Shown piece by piece: positions 45,421-55,832 of a stretch of 64,000 bases of DNA. Source of the stretch: Pachypanchax playfairii (lineage: Eukaryota; Chordata; Actinopteri; Cyprinodontiformes; Aplocheilidae); the NCBI GenBank assembly GCA_006937955.1, contig SSNP01000008.1, positions 4,758,796-4,822,795 on the forward strand. The letters run 5' to 3'. A program made the position numbers and the translations under genes. The notes beneath the pieces are model-generated. The model did not search any database and was not told the DNA's origin. It worked only from the letters and a program-made list of their open reading frames with translations. Within the stretch, counting starts at the first letter, position 1. Each line of letters starts with the position of its first letter.

Positions 45421-46899
45421 TTGGGTCAAATCTTCTTACTGTACCTAGTGCTGGAGCTCTGCCTTGTTTTCACGTTGATCGACTGACATCTCTCAGCCAA
45501 TCAGAAGCTGCAGCCAGTCAGACCACCATCCCAGGTTCACACAGGAACAATCATGTTAGTGCTCATGTTTCAGTCTAAATCTGAACAATTGCTGACTGAG
45601 TGCTTTTATTCAAAACATGCAAAATACATTTGTGGCTTTGACCTTTCACTGAGGACAGCAACACATTTTGCACCTTTTCACTGAATTTAGTCTCTTTTCT
45701 GAGAAAGCAGAGAAGTTCTTGTATTTATTTGAAAGGGTCAGGATGAAAACAAGAACATAGTTGTCCAGGAGAATGAATCCTCGCTGAAAAATAAAAGAAC
45801 TGTTGTTCAATATGGCATTAATGGAGACAATGTAATCTTAGTTATGTAATTTTTATGGTTTGGTTACATTTGGAAGGACAGTTGTGTGTGAAACTAATTT
45901 TATCAGCTTTTAATGTTACATTTTCTCTTTAAATTTAATCCAAATCCTCACAACATTAGAGGGAATTAGAAGTCAGAACGAGCTCTTCCAACATGTTTTT
46001 AAGGAAACCATTCTTACAGATTTTATGAGCTCTCCATTGGTTGCATCCCTTTTAACGAGCTTCCCAGCAGCTCTGCAGTTTTCTGTTTTCAGCAGCTGGA
46101 TTTTTTAAAGTCTTGCTTGAGGGAAAAATCCTCCTTAAACTTGTTTCTATATTCACTGCCATCCTCGTGACTGCCCTATAATTTACTCTTTTTCTTCAGC
46201 CACATTACTTTAGTCTGACTATTTTTTATCCATATAGACCAGAGTGCAACCTGCTGAGAGTCTGAACTTAATGGATCTCATCTGAGGGTATTGCATTATA
46301 TTTCAGCAGGAGATGAGAATTAAATCATGGGAAAAATAAGAGAGTCATTTTTTTCCTTTTTAGAATCTCAGCAGGTTGCTCTGGTGGATGAAAGTCTGGC
46401 TCAGGATGACCTCAGTTTGATCGGTGAATGTTGATATTGACACTCTGCGTGCTGCTGTTTTTTGATGCATGTGAATAGATTGTTATCACTGTAACCTGTT
46501 AACCTCAAGAATGTTAACCAAAAGCTGGAATTAAATAAATAAGAATATTTAAAGTCTAAATTAAACTTTCCCAACACCGCTTTAATAAGAAACACAAAAC
46601 ACCTTATAATATCTGAAATGCCTGATATCGTACTGACAACTTTAGTTAAACCGTATTCATCTTTGCGGATGTTGCTGCCCTTGAGCAAGTTAAACACGTG
46701 TTAATAGTTTCACACTATCATTCCAAAGACTAATCTGTGCCAAAATATGCAGACTGAGTCTTTTGGAAATCACACTCCCTTTGGCTAAATTACTGTGTCA
46801 ATACTGAACACGCTCAGACCCCAGCAAATCCTTTCAATCCTGAGAAATGGTTAAGTATACATATTAGAAGGATAAACAGGTTGTTTAAGAAAATGTTTC

Positions 46900-46905
46900 T
46901 TTATT
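46900..46905 (-). other. Possible polyadenylation signal of fgfbp1
   Basis: TTTATT on the plus strand reads AATAAA on the minus strand, about 260 nt after the fgfbp1 stop codon. Other hexamers in this AT-rich stretch are possible. Confidence 0.35.
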
Positions 46906-47166
46906 TTTTATGACTATTATACAACAGATATGCTTTTTAGTTAAAATGCCAAATGTTAATAAAGAAGCAAACTCTTTTAAACAAACTATAACCATAATTA
47001 CAAGTTTTTGTTTCCACTTTAAGCTCAGAAATTATGAAAGGTTTAAAAGTAAAGAATCCATGAAAAATCACTTTCCATCAAACATCTAAAGAGCAAGATT
47101 CAAGATAAAGGTTTACACAGGTCAACAAGGTCAGCTTAATTAGATTCAGTCATGTATTTTTTTGTC

Positions 47167-47778
47167 TCAGCAATCATAATCTTTCACCATGGTGAAAAAA
47201 AAGGTGCAAAAACTTGACCAGGAGTCACTGCAGAACTCCTCTGCCAGCTTCCTGTTGTCAGGCTGGCAGGATTTGACAGCATTGGTTGCAGACGGTAAAA
47301 AAGGCGTGACATTCTTCTCCTTCTTTGCAACATGGAGTCTGAAATGAGCAGCTCTGGCAGCTTTTTTGCACATTCCTGCCTTTATTGCACTGTTATCCTC
47401 ACAAAGGTTCTTGTGTTTTTTAAGAGCTCTGGAAATCTGGACCCAGAAGTTCCTTGTATTGGATTTATACTGGGCACAAACAGATGGGTTGGCAGCGTAC
47501 TCACAGCTGAAACTCCCATCTCTTTTCTGACATGAGACTTTAAGGATGATGAGGTTTTCACCTGTTGCACTCCAGGTACATTCTGCCTTGTCTTTGGAAA
47601 CAAAATTACCCCTAGGTTGAAAAGCAGAGGCAGATTTTGTATGGCGGCCGACCTTTTGACCTGATCTCTCCTTGAGTTGTCCCCTTCGCCCGTGACCCTT
47701 CTGACAGCCACCTGCTGTCATCTGATAGGAGATACAAGCCAGGACCAGGAGGATGGTGGCATTGGTGAGGAGAGCCAT
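47167..47778 (-). CDS. fgfbp1: Fibroblast growth factor binding protein 1
   Basis: A 203-residue frame in one coding exon. The ATG at 47778-47776 begins a signal peptide (MALLTNATILLVLACISYQ), which is a better start than the upstream ATG that gives a 238-residue frame through the intron. The mature part is basic, with KGHGRRGQLKERSG followed by the cysteine-rich FGFBP core (ECTW, VSCQ, SCEYA, SVCAQY, NLCED, GMCKKA). It ends in EFCSDSWSSFCTFFF, closely like the human FGFBP1 C-terminus. FGFBP1 is secreted, binds heparan sulphate and releases FGFs from the matrix. A non-coding exon (about 48106-48165) joins an acceptor at 47799-47800. The paralogue fgfbp2 lies 2.5 kb upstream in the same orientation, as in mammals. 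Confidence 0.93.
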   Translation of the reverse strand: MALLTNATILLVLACISYQMTAGGCQKGHGRRGQLKERSGQKVGRHTKSASAFQPRGNFVSKDKAECTWSATGENLIILKVSCQKRDGSFSCEYAANPSVCAQYKSNTRNFWVQISRALKKHKNLCEDNSAIKAGMCKKAARAAHFRLHVAKKEKNVTPFLPSATNAVKSCQPDNRKLAEEFCSDSWSSFCTFFFTMVKDYDC

Positions 47779-48105
47779 GAAATCCACAACAAAAGGCACT
47801 AGCAAAGAAAGTATGTATGCAAATAAATTTGTGATTGGACACAGTGACTTAAAATACAACAATAACAAAAAACAATCCTTCATGTATAAAGTTCAATCAG
47901 TTATAATTAACCAGAATTAACTAATTTAAATGTGCAACACAGACTATATTGTTTTGAGACATTAACGTTTCAGATATATTTAATTTACTATAAAGAAAAT
48001 ACAACTAGATCAAATCACACAGAGCACGTGTCACAAGCTGGGAAAAAGAATTAATAAATAGAAACAGTGGCTCATTACAGCTCATGCAGCGGTGCCAAAA
48101 CTTAC

Positions 48106-48215
48106 CTGAAGTTCTCACAGAAACTTTGGTTTGCTGTTCTGACACGCGGGAACTCTTTTCCCTGCAGCTTGCAAGAGGCTGCTACATAATCAGCCCTCCC
48201 CTTAAAACTCCCTCT
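48106..48215 (-). promoter_or_regulatory. fgfbp1 non-coding exon 1 and promoter
   Basis: On the minus strand, TTCAG|GTAAGT at 48106 is a strong donor. It pairs with the TTTGCTAG acceptor that opens the coding exon (high end 47798). A TTTTAAGG TATA-like element lies near 48205-48212. A (CA)n tract sits just further upstream. Confidence 0.5.
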
Positions 48216-48230
48216 CTCTCTCACATGTAT

Positions 48231-48283
48231 GCGTGCGCACGCACGCACACACACACACACACACGCACGCGCGCGCGCACACG

Positions 48284-48317
<34 letters not shown>
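48231..48317 (+). repeat. (CA)n/(CG) compound microsatellite upstream of fgfbp1
   Basis: CA/CG dinucleotides including GCGCGCGCGC at the centre, about 85 nt. The alternating purine-pyrimidine run has Z-DNA potential and lies within 100 bp upstream of the fgfbp1 first exon. The ORFs over it (His-Thr and Cys-Val repeats) are artefacts. Confidence 0.92.
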
Positions 48318-48318
<1 letters not shown>

Positions 48319-49199
48319 CTCAAGAGTGTGCCAACAGTACTGTATGGATTTTGGCCAATATGAAAAGTTCTTGCTTCCTGTCCATCCCAGTTATTTTTAC
48401 TATATTTTGGTCATAAAAAGCACCCTTTAAGGCTTAATTTCTTTAGTAAAATCAATACAAAACCAATAAGAGCAATGCAACAGGGATGTTTTATATTTTT
48501 GCCAAGTGCTTAAAACTAAAAAATTACTAAATATCTTCAATATTCAAAGGGAAAATTTAGATGTGTGAATCTGGCTGTGTGAAAGTTGCTTGGGAAAGCC
48601 GTTTGAGAATGTGTTGATTACGATGAAAGTGCTGCATACCACGGACAGATGGATCAAACTACTTAATCGTAAATAAACACTCTCAGACTCATCAGAAAAA
48701 AATTCCTTCTAAAACATCGTGTTTAAAGTCACAGCTCACTATTGTAAATTCCATTTGACATGCTGTTAACCATTATGTGGCCTGGTGGGGGCTTTTTTTA
48801 TCAAGATAAACACGAGTCCATGGAATTGTTACGTGTCAGCTGACAGGTGTTTCATTTGGAAAGTCAAAATAAAAGACTTCGTCATCTGATTTGGTTCCCT
48901 GAGAGAAGAAAGAGATACAGAGTGTGTCTGAGATGATTATTTAATGATAAACTATAAAGATGCTTCATATGTATTCAGTTGGACTCTTAGTTCCTCTTTA
49001 TAAATCCTAATACCTGGTCCAAATATTGTATTTGAAGTAAATCTAGACCAGATGAATTATGTCAGAAGACAAAACACTCACTACATTTAATTTCTTCAGT
49101 AAATTAACCAAAATATTATGATGTCTGAGATCTTTCACCTAAGTTTTTGTCAACAATGATTGCAATGCAGTCCTTCTGTGTTCATACTTACCCTTACAT

Positions 49200-49470
49200 A
49201 CCAAATCCCGCCCTAACAGACACCTTTTTTAGAACCGCTGGCGTTGTGGTCTGAGCAGGGCCGCGACATGCGGGAGACTGACGACCGCTTTTTATCTCTG
49301 TATTCGAGGTCGACGTCGGTGGTTTGATGGAGGAAAAGTTGCCAGAGAATCGGAGACGGGGCTCCACAGATAAATAAGCTTCTCTGCAGAGGAAGGGAGA
49401 TGTGAGCGGGTGCTGCTGAGAAGCTGGATGCTTCCTTTTGTGAATAAATAAAATAAGAAGTGTGCAATAA
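49200..49470. other. Short CpG-rich island of unknown nature
   Basis: A block with many CpGs (CCGCGACATGCGGG, GACGACCGC, TTCGAGGTCGACGTCGG) sits between AT-rich flanks, upstream of fgfbp1 and downstream of fgfbp2. It ends on the plus strand with several AATAAA motifs (49443-49470), which could fit a plus-strand 3' exon or a retroposed transcript. The reading frames in it have no recognised domain. Confidence 0.35.
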
Positions 49471-49806
49471 AGTTTGCAGAGCTACAACAATTGTTTCTTT
49501 TTTTCTTCTCTTTAATGACTGGTTATATCACTCAACTTGTAAATGATGCCATATTTAAGAATCTTTGGTTATTTGGTCACTTTTTTTTATTTTAAAGCAA
49601 ATATGAATGCTTTTATTATGAAGCCAGTAAAGCTTCCTGTTTAACGTAACTGAAATCTGAAATCTCAATCTCTGAACTGTCACTTTAACAATATTGTCAA
49701 TACTGATTTTTGAAAGATTTTGATAAATAATAACTTTTAATCCAGTTCATATTTTCCCAGAAGATGACAAAGAACAATGACACTTAATATAAATTTTATA
49801 AATATG

Positions 49807-49812
49807 TTTATT
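49807..49812 (-). other. Possible polyadenylation signal of fgfbp2
   Basis: Minus-strand AATAAA about 425 nt after the fgfbp2 stop codon. The surroundings are AT-rich, so this is tentative. Confidence 0.3.
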
Positions 49813-50236
49813 TCACGAAAAACATGTTCACAGTAAATACAATTTTCTGAAAAAAAACAACCAATAAAGAGAGCAAAACATACTCTGATCATGTTATATT
49901 CATGGTGATACAAGAGGATACTATACAACAACATAAACATAAAACTGTATCTGTGGTGAAAAAGATGTTTTAGTACTACTGCAGTTCCAGTACATTTCCT
50001 GAAGAGGATGCTACAGTTCTTTTCACATCAAAATGGAGGCTTGGATTTTCCCTCTAAAGGCTGATTGAAACAGATTTCAGTATAGTCTGTGAATAAAACA
50101 ACAAAATGAATGCTAGAAAATAAAAGAAACACATTTTTCATAAAACTTGTGGAAGTAAACGTTTTTAATATTTACATTCCAGTATCTTACAAATTAGTTT
50201 CAAAATGACAATGTTGGGGAATTCTCACCTCTCAAG

Positions 50237-50902
50237 TTAACTTCGAAACAAACCAATTGCAAAGGAGCAGATGCCCTGCAGGGACCTCCAGCAGTACTGC
50301 CGAGCCATCTTCTTTGGCGTGTTCTCAGCTGGAGGAGTTGTTGGTGCCTGACTGGTTCTCTGTGTGGTCTTGAGTCTCTCTGGTGCTCGAACTGTTTTCA
50401 GAACTCCGTTCCTTGCTGAATTAGGTCTTGTAGGTGTAGTTTGTACTCTTGCAGGCTGCTTTGATGATTGTGATGCTGTCCTAGAAGAAGCCTGTGGCTG
50501 TGATGAGGAAAAGGAAGCAGATGAGAAGACCATCTGAGATTCATCAGTTGCTTTCCTGCACATGTGAGGTTTGATCTGTTTTGGCCCTTGGCAGGCATTT
50601 TGCTGCTTTCTCAGGATCCACATCATCTGGACAAAGAAGTGCCGTGGGTTTTTGTTGTAACCACTGCAGGTGTGAGGTTTCCCGATGTACTCACACCAGT
50701 AAGAGCGCCTTCTTCCCTGGCACATCACTCTCAGCTTTGCATATTCCCCTTGGCCCCTAATATGCATAGCACATTTGTTCCCAGCCTTGGTGTTGAACGT
50801 GATGGGATCCTCCCAGATGCTTTGCCTCCTGTGTCTATCACTCTGAGCTTCAGCTGGCCAGAGCAAGCAGACAAGCAGCAGAGCAGTGGCCTGGATCCAC
50901 AT
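50237..50902 (-). CDS. fgfbp2: Fibroblast growth factor binding protein 2
   Basis: A 221-residue frame in one exon. Residues 1-19 (MWIQATALLLVCLLWPAEA) form a signal peptide. The cysteine-rich core has NKCAMH, RVMCQGRRRSYWCEYIGKP, HTCSGY, NACQG and HMCRKA. A Ser/Thr/Gln-rich spacer of about 70 residues follows, then the C-terminal ARQYCWRSLQGICSFAIG, which matches the EHCW...LCAY terminus of FGFBP2 (KSP37). The product is a secreted carrier-type protein; FGFBP2 in mammals is known from cytotoxic lymphocytes. The Trp-Cys and short hydrophobic tail separate it from fgfbp1. The start is the only ATG before a signal peptide, 62 nt below a CCAAT/TATA-like element. No frame damage is seen. Confidence 0.93.
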   Translation of the reverse strand: MWIQATALLLVCLLWPAEAQSDRHRRQSIWEDPITFNTKAGNKCAMHIRGQGEYAKLRVMCQGRRRSYWCEYIGKPHTCSGYNKNPRHFFVQMMWILRKQQNACQGPKQIKPHMCRKATDESQMVFSSASFSSSQPQASSRTASQSSKQPARVQTTPTRPNSARNGVLKTVRAPERLKTTQRTSQAPTTPPAENTPKKMARQYCWRSLQGICSFAIGLFRS

Positions 50903-50963
50903 GGTGCCAGATGGATGTTGAGTGGAAATGAGTAGAACTGCTGGAGCTCATGGTTCCTCTTGC

Positions 50964-50973
50964 TATTTATTGG
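50964..50973 (-). promoter_or_regulatory. fgfbp2 overlapping CCAAT and TATA-like element
   Basis: On the minus strand, AGCCAATAAATAGC combines a CCAAT box (plus-strand ATTGG, 50969-50973) with AATAAATA, a TATA-like sequence. It lies about 62 nt before the start codon. Transcription would start near 50935. The overlap of the two motifs means only one may be functional. Confidence 0.5.
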
Positions 50974-52031
50974 CTAAGCAAGCTCAGACAACACAAACAA
51001 AGTCAGACCCAAAAAAAAAAACTTGTGGGCGGAGAAGAACAACCACTAGTTACAACTATCAGGACAAGTAGCAGCTGATATGTGCAGGTTAGGAGGTGTT
51101 ACATTAAATAATAAATACCTTTACAAACATGGACATTCCAACAATAAATTCTCTTCATAAAACCATCTTACAAATTATTGTTTAAACACTCAAATAGAAA
51201 AAGTTTCCCAAGATTCATCTGATCTTGATGTAAACAAGCCAACTGAAGCCTTTAACTTCAGATTCACTCTAAATGGCAGCTGAAGCTCATAACTGCAGCC
51301 CAACCTATCATTTCCCTCCAAACATAAACACGGCACACTGCCACAGGGAAACATGAGTGGACATGGAAGAACAAGACAAGCACGGAGAGAAGTAATTACC
51401 ATGCCAATTAGGAACAAGGAGATCCAACATGGTACTGGGAGGCTAGAGATTGGCAGGGTGATGTTGTGGCTTCAAACATGCAAATCTTAATAACAGTTCT
51501 ATTATGAGATGTGAGATAAATTCAACAAAATATACATTTAAAATAGAGTAAAATCCAGGACAGTGATTGCACTGATATTTGGTGGTGAGTTTTATCTTCA
51601 ATCTCTCAGTAACTTTATTAAATATTCTGCAAGGCAATGTTAGAATATCCTTGCAGAGATCCCTAATGTGTTAAAGAAAAAGTCTCAGCATATAACCTAA
51701 ATTCCCAGAATGACAAGATCCTAACTCTCATCACATATTGCATGTGCTACTTGTGAATGAGTGTAAGATATAACAGCTAATTTTTCACTCATCCAGCAGA
51801 CAGATTGCAAACAAGTTCAGTGAGAGGCAACTTTGTGAAAATATTTCAGCTAACCACGCCCACAAAGTTTGATCTGCAGTAAACACACTGCAAAAAATAT
51901 TTTCTCTGTACAACTGCTTCAGTTTTTTGTTTCTGCGAGTCTGCATGTGGTTTTGTAGGAGATGTTTGTTTACATACTGTTTGGTGCCTGCAGAAAACCT
52001 CAGGACAAAACTTATGGAAAAAGATAATTAC

Positions 52032-52118
52032 CTCTTGTTGAAATAGCTGACCAGTAATGCAACCCACAGAGTTGTGGCCAGTGCCACCACCACATAGGAA
52101 TGTGCACTGTTATGAAAT
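52032..52118 (-). other. Orphan exon candidate encoding one membrane helix
   Basis: On the minus strand an 87-nt block is bounded by AAG (acceptor) and GTAATT (donor). One frame reads FHNSAHSYVVVALATTLWVA, then LLVSYFNK. This is a hydrophobic helix followed by basic residues, as expected for a type I membrane anchor. Without splicing at the donor the frame ends at once (R, stop), so it could also be a terminal exon. No partner exons or family were found. A second frame is also open, which weakens the case. Confidence 0.3.
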
Positions 52119-55089
52119 CTTGGGAAACAAAATGTTTAAATTTTCAGTAACGTGCATTTTTAATCTAATTTCACATTTGGATCAATTCAAAATAAGCTTC
52201 ACTTTAAAGGTTATTTAATGTAATCTGATCAAAGGCAACAGATTTTTTATGAAAAATGCGTGTTTTTATTTTCCATTCTGTGACTCCAAACACTGACCAA
52301 AGTTACATTATATCCAAAAATTAATTTGGTGCAGAGAAAAGAAGCATGACAAAGACAAAAAGTAATAACTTTAGTCAAAGAGTTTATTCACAATTTATAC
52401 ATTTTTTTCCCATTTAGCCACATGAACATATCATCTTCACTGGCTCCATCAGTGCCCAGCATTAGAGTATCCCATTTCAAACTGACTGAGTCTGTCCCAT
52501 GAAGCTCTGGATATATAATCACCAACTGAAGCACTTAGTTGGAGTTTTGTTTGTTTGTTAAAACCAAAATAAAAATCAGATTCTACCAAACAAAAACACA
52601 ATGATGGTGAAAGTGAGCACTCAGAAAGTCAGTCCTAATGGGAAGGGTTAAAAATGTTGTGAGCATCACCTTGTCTGTGTTAAAGTTGACAGAAAGTTAT
52701 TTTGCAAATATTTGTACTACGGATTATTAAACTTTATGACACACGTGTTGTTCTCTGTGTTGTACAGATTAATGTATCATAATAGCATTATATCACTTTT
52801 AATGATCTAAGCTGCACGTAAGTTGGGTTATGTAAAACAAACATGTTAGCCGGAGACTAACCAGTTTGTTAATTATCCAGTTTGCTGTATATATTATGTT
52901 AACCACACAAAATGTAAATAAAAAAATCTTCAGATATCAGGATTTGAAGCTAGTTTCTAATTAGTTATTTGTTAAGGCAAAGTTAAAACTGTCATTAATG
53001 CAGAAAACAGTAAAGGAGTAATGATGTTTAACAGCGTAGCTTCATAGCAACTGGCTAACAGACTATTTCAGTGTGGATGATCACATAAATTTTACATAAC
53101 ATGCCATTCATCTTTTTTTTTTTTGTTGTTGTTCTTTTCCAAGATCAGTTTGTTTGAGAATTAAAATCATTAAGATTAAAAAGTACAAAGTGGAATAATG
53201 TAAAAGCATAAACCTCGCTGTTGTGCTAATTAGTTACTGCAAAATGTAGATGATCAAAATGTTTAGAATCTTTTAATTTCAAGATATCAAGCTTATCAAT
53301 TGAGGTTTATTCTTTTTATTTTACAATTCCCTTCCAAGTAAAATTTTTCATGTAAATACTTACACATTTTACAGCTAGTATTAGGATATAATGCATTCTA
53401 TAATTGTGCAAATAGGTACAATGACAACACAAAACCCAACCTTTAAGTGCTAAGATGGAGTTTTTTTTTTCACAGTGTGTATAAATCACATTTAAACCAA
53501 GAACATGCTTCTTTCTCTGCAATCTGACTGACAGCACTCATTTATTCTGTTAGTGGATTGTCTGACATTTTTACCACCAACATGCTGCAGAAATCTACTG
53601 AAAGTATCTGCAGAGGTTGGATTATCTCAGCCGGCTTGTTTAATGTATTAGAGATTTCAGAAAAGGTTTCACTCAACGTCCGTATCCATATAAAAATAAT
53701 GAATAAAAAAGCTATGGAATGCATTTACATGTTTCATGTATCTGTAAAGCAGACAAAATATAAACATGCAACTTACAGATCACAAAAAGAAAAAGGAAAT
53801 TTGGCTTGAGAATTCACATCCTACTTGAACCAGGAATGAACCAGGAAACAAATTCTTTTTTACATGATTCAAAAGGAAATTTTCAGCTAATTGGTGTAAT
53901 TTTTTGTTTGGTGTTATGTCCTTTTAATCCTGGAATTACCTTAACAATATTAAATATGAATGTAAAGATATAATTTTACAAATATAAGGGAAAAAAATCT
54001 TTCAAAATAAGAAACTGTTTTTTACCACATAAAACAATTATTATTTATAAACCTTTTGTTTTGGAAAGGAAGAAAAGGACATTAGCACCTGTTTTATCAC
54101 CCGTTTGTATTTAATTTGACAGTAAACTCTCACTGGAAATGATATCTGTAAATGCAAGGCAGTCTTTTTCAGTATATCTGAAAAACAACATATTTGAACT
54201 ATTGTAAACATTTTATAAACTCATGATTTTTCTTTTTTTTACAAAATCTCTCAGTCTGTTTCTGCACTACTTTGTCCACTTAACTCAGTTATTCTCCACT
54301 CAACACTCAAACCCTTTACAACAGTACTGACACGCTGACACACCTTCTCCATGCGCTAGTGTTACATCCTTATAACGTACAGAAAGAAAATGTGGATTTT
54401 TCTAGCTTACTGTGACCTTCAGGTGAGCTCTCAGCTTCTTTTCTGTTTGATTGAGTAAAAAAGTACATAGATACACGTACAACAGTTTTTTTTGTCTTCA
54501 GCTTGTCTTCAGAAACAATGGTCCCAAGAAAAATGTTGATCGAGTCTGGCTCAGATTTATGCTGATGAAAAAAGGAGTTTGATGTCCTGCAGACTGCAAC
54601 AGAAATAAAAATCCATCTGACTGAGAAGGTTCCAGGTTCTTTTGAAAAGCTGCAGGATGTTTGCTGTTCTTCATTTGTTGAGGGGAAATCAGCTTTGTTC
54701 TTGTTATTGCTCCAGTTCAACAGATTGTAAAACAAAGACCTAAGACCAAGAAATAATAAATTATGCTGTTGCTTGTATAAAAATAGAATAACGTATTTTT
54801 TAAAGTCAGTAACTGATCCTGACAAAGTAAAGTGACATTTTGGATATTTCAACTGTCTTAAATGCCCATGTGGTATTTGGAGTTTTTGTACACTGTTACA
54901 AAACTGAGATATCTGTGTAACTAAGAACCGACCAATCACATAACGTGTCACAACAAAACAAATATTTAAAATTCCAACAGTAGCAAAAACTACTTCTATG
55001 ACACCAGAAAACCTCTGTAGGAGCAGCTGCTGTAGACTGCAGGCAGGACATGAAGAAACAGGTTTTCAGTAAAATTTAAACACTTTAAC

Positions 55090-55420
55090 TTACAACAATA
55101 AGAAGACACCAAGAACATGGGAAGCACGAGGAGATGGGACTATGTTAACACGAGGATCTGACAGACTTATACTGCAGGTAGGTGATTGGGACAGTGAGAA
55201 ACAGCTGGGGGAGAAGAAGCAACAGGCTAGTCAGGGGAATACTGGACAGGTGAGAACACAAACCAGGATGGGTATACTGAGGAATGAGGGGGAGTTGGCA
55301 CAGGAGTGGCCAGGATGATATTTCAACAATGTAAACTGTAACATAACAAAACTCTCCAAAATAAAAACAGGAAAAATCCCGGCAAAATTCAATGAAAAGC
55401 AAAATAAAGTTCAAAAATCT
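55090..55420 (-). repeat. Probable dispersed repeat downstream of prom1
   Basis: A purine-rich block (GACAGTGAGAAACAGCTGGG, GGGGAATACTGGACAGGTGAG and similar) resembles the block at 35130-35380 and widespread teleost repeats. No coding or terminal-repeat structure is seen. Confidence 0.3.
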
Positions 55421-55832
55421 CTCCAGGGTTTGTGATTTAACATGGAAAGAACTCTGTTAGTGTGACATTGGCTGATTTGAAAAACAGTCATCACATTAGG
55501 ACAAACAAACAAGATAATAAAAACTGACGTCTCCATTTGTGCCGTTATTTTATAAAAGAAGTTATTACTGTAAGCTGCTTTTAAACATGTGGAAATAAAT
55601 AAAAATTGAGCCAATTTCTTAAGGGTAAATTCGATTTTTGCACTTGATACAGACCTAAATTTCTTGCTAGGAGTCCAATTTAACAGCAAAGACTCTTATT
55701 CAGTGCAACAATTGGTATCGATGCGACAGTCAATACTCATTCTGTTGTTGTTGGAATAAGTGCACATTCAGGAAAACAGCAACAGTATTAAATTATTAAA
55801 ACAACAAGAATGCAAACTCACCGTGAAGTACT

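Larger units (their letters stand above)
43475..46895. other. anxa5-fgfbp1 convergent gap
   Basis: AT-rich DNA with two microsatellites and an assembly gap. No exon or conserved motif is recognised. anxa5 ends on the plus strand and fgfbp1 ends on the minus strand, so both flanks are 3' ends. Confidence 0.5.
51000..55820. other. fgfbp2-prom1 gap
   Basis: AT-rich DNA, part of which may be prom1 3'UTR. It holds one strong-looking orphan exon candidate (52032-52118), a purine-rich probable repeat at about 55090-55420 and a 193-codon minus ORF at 54370-54951 with no recognised domain. Confidence 0.4.

Noticed and set aside
47779..47883. Longer fgfbp1 frame starting 35 codons upstream
   Set aside because: The extension crosses a good splice acceptor (high end of exon 47798) and the shorter start gives a classical signal peptide.
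48084..48416. ORFs with His-Thr or Cys-Val repeats
   Set aside because: Translations of the (CA)n microsatellite upstream of fgfbp1.
54370..54951. Minus-strand ORF of 193 codons
   Set aside because: No signal peptide, helix pattern or family resemblance; composition follows the AT-rich surroundings. Probably prom1 3'UTR or chance.
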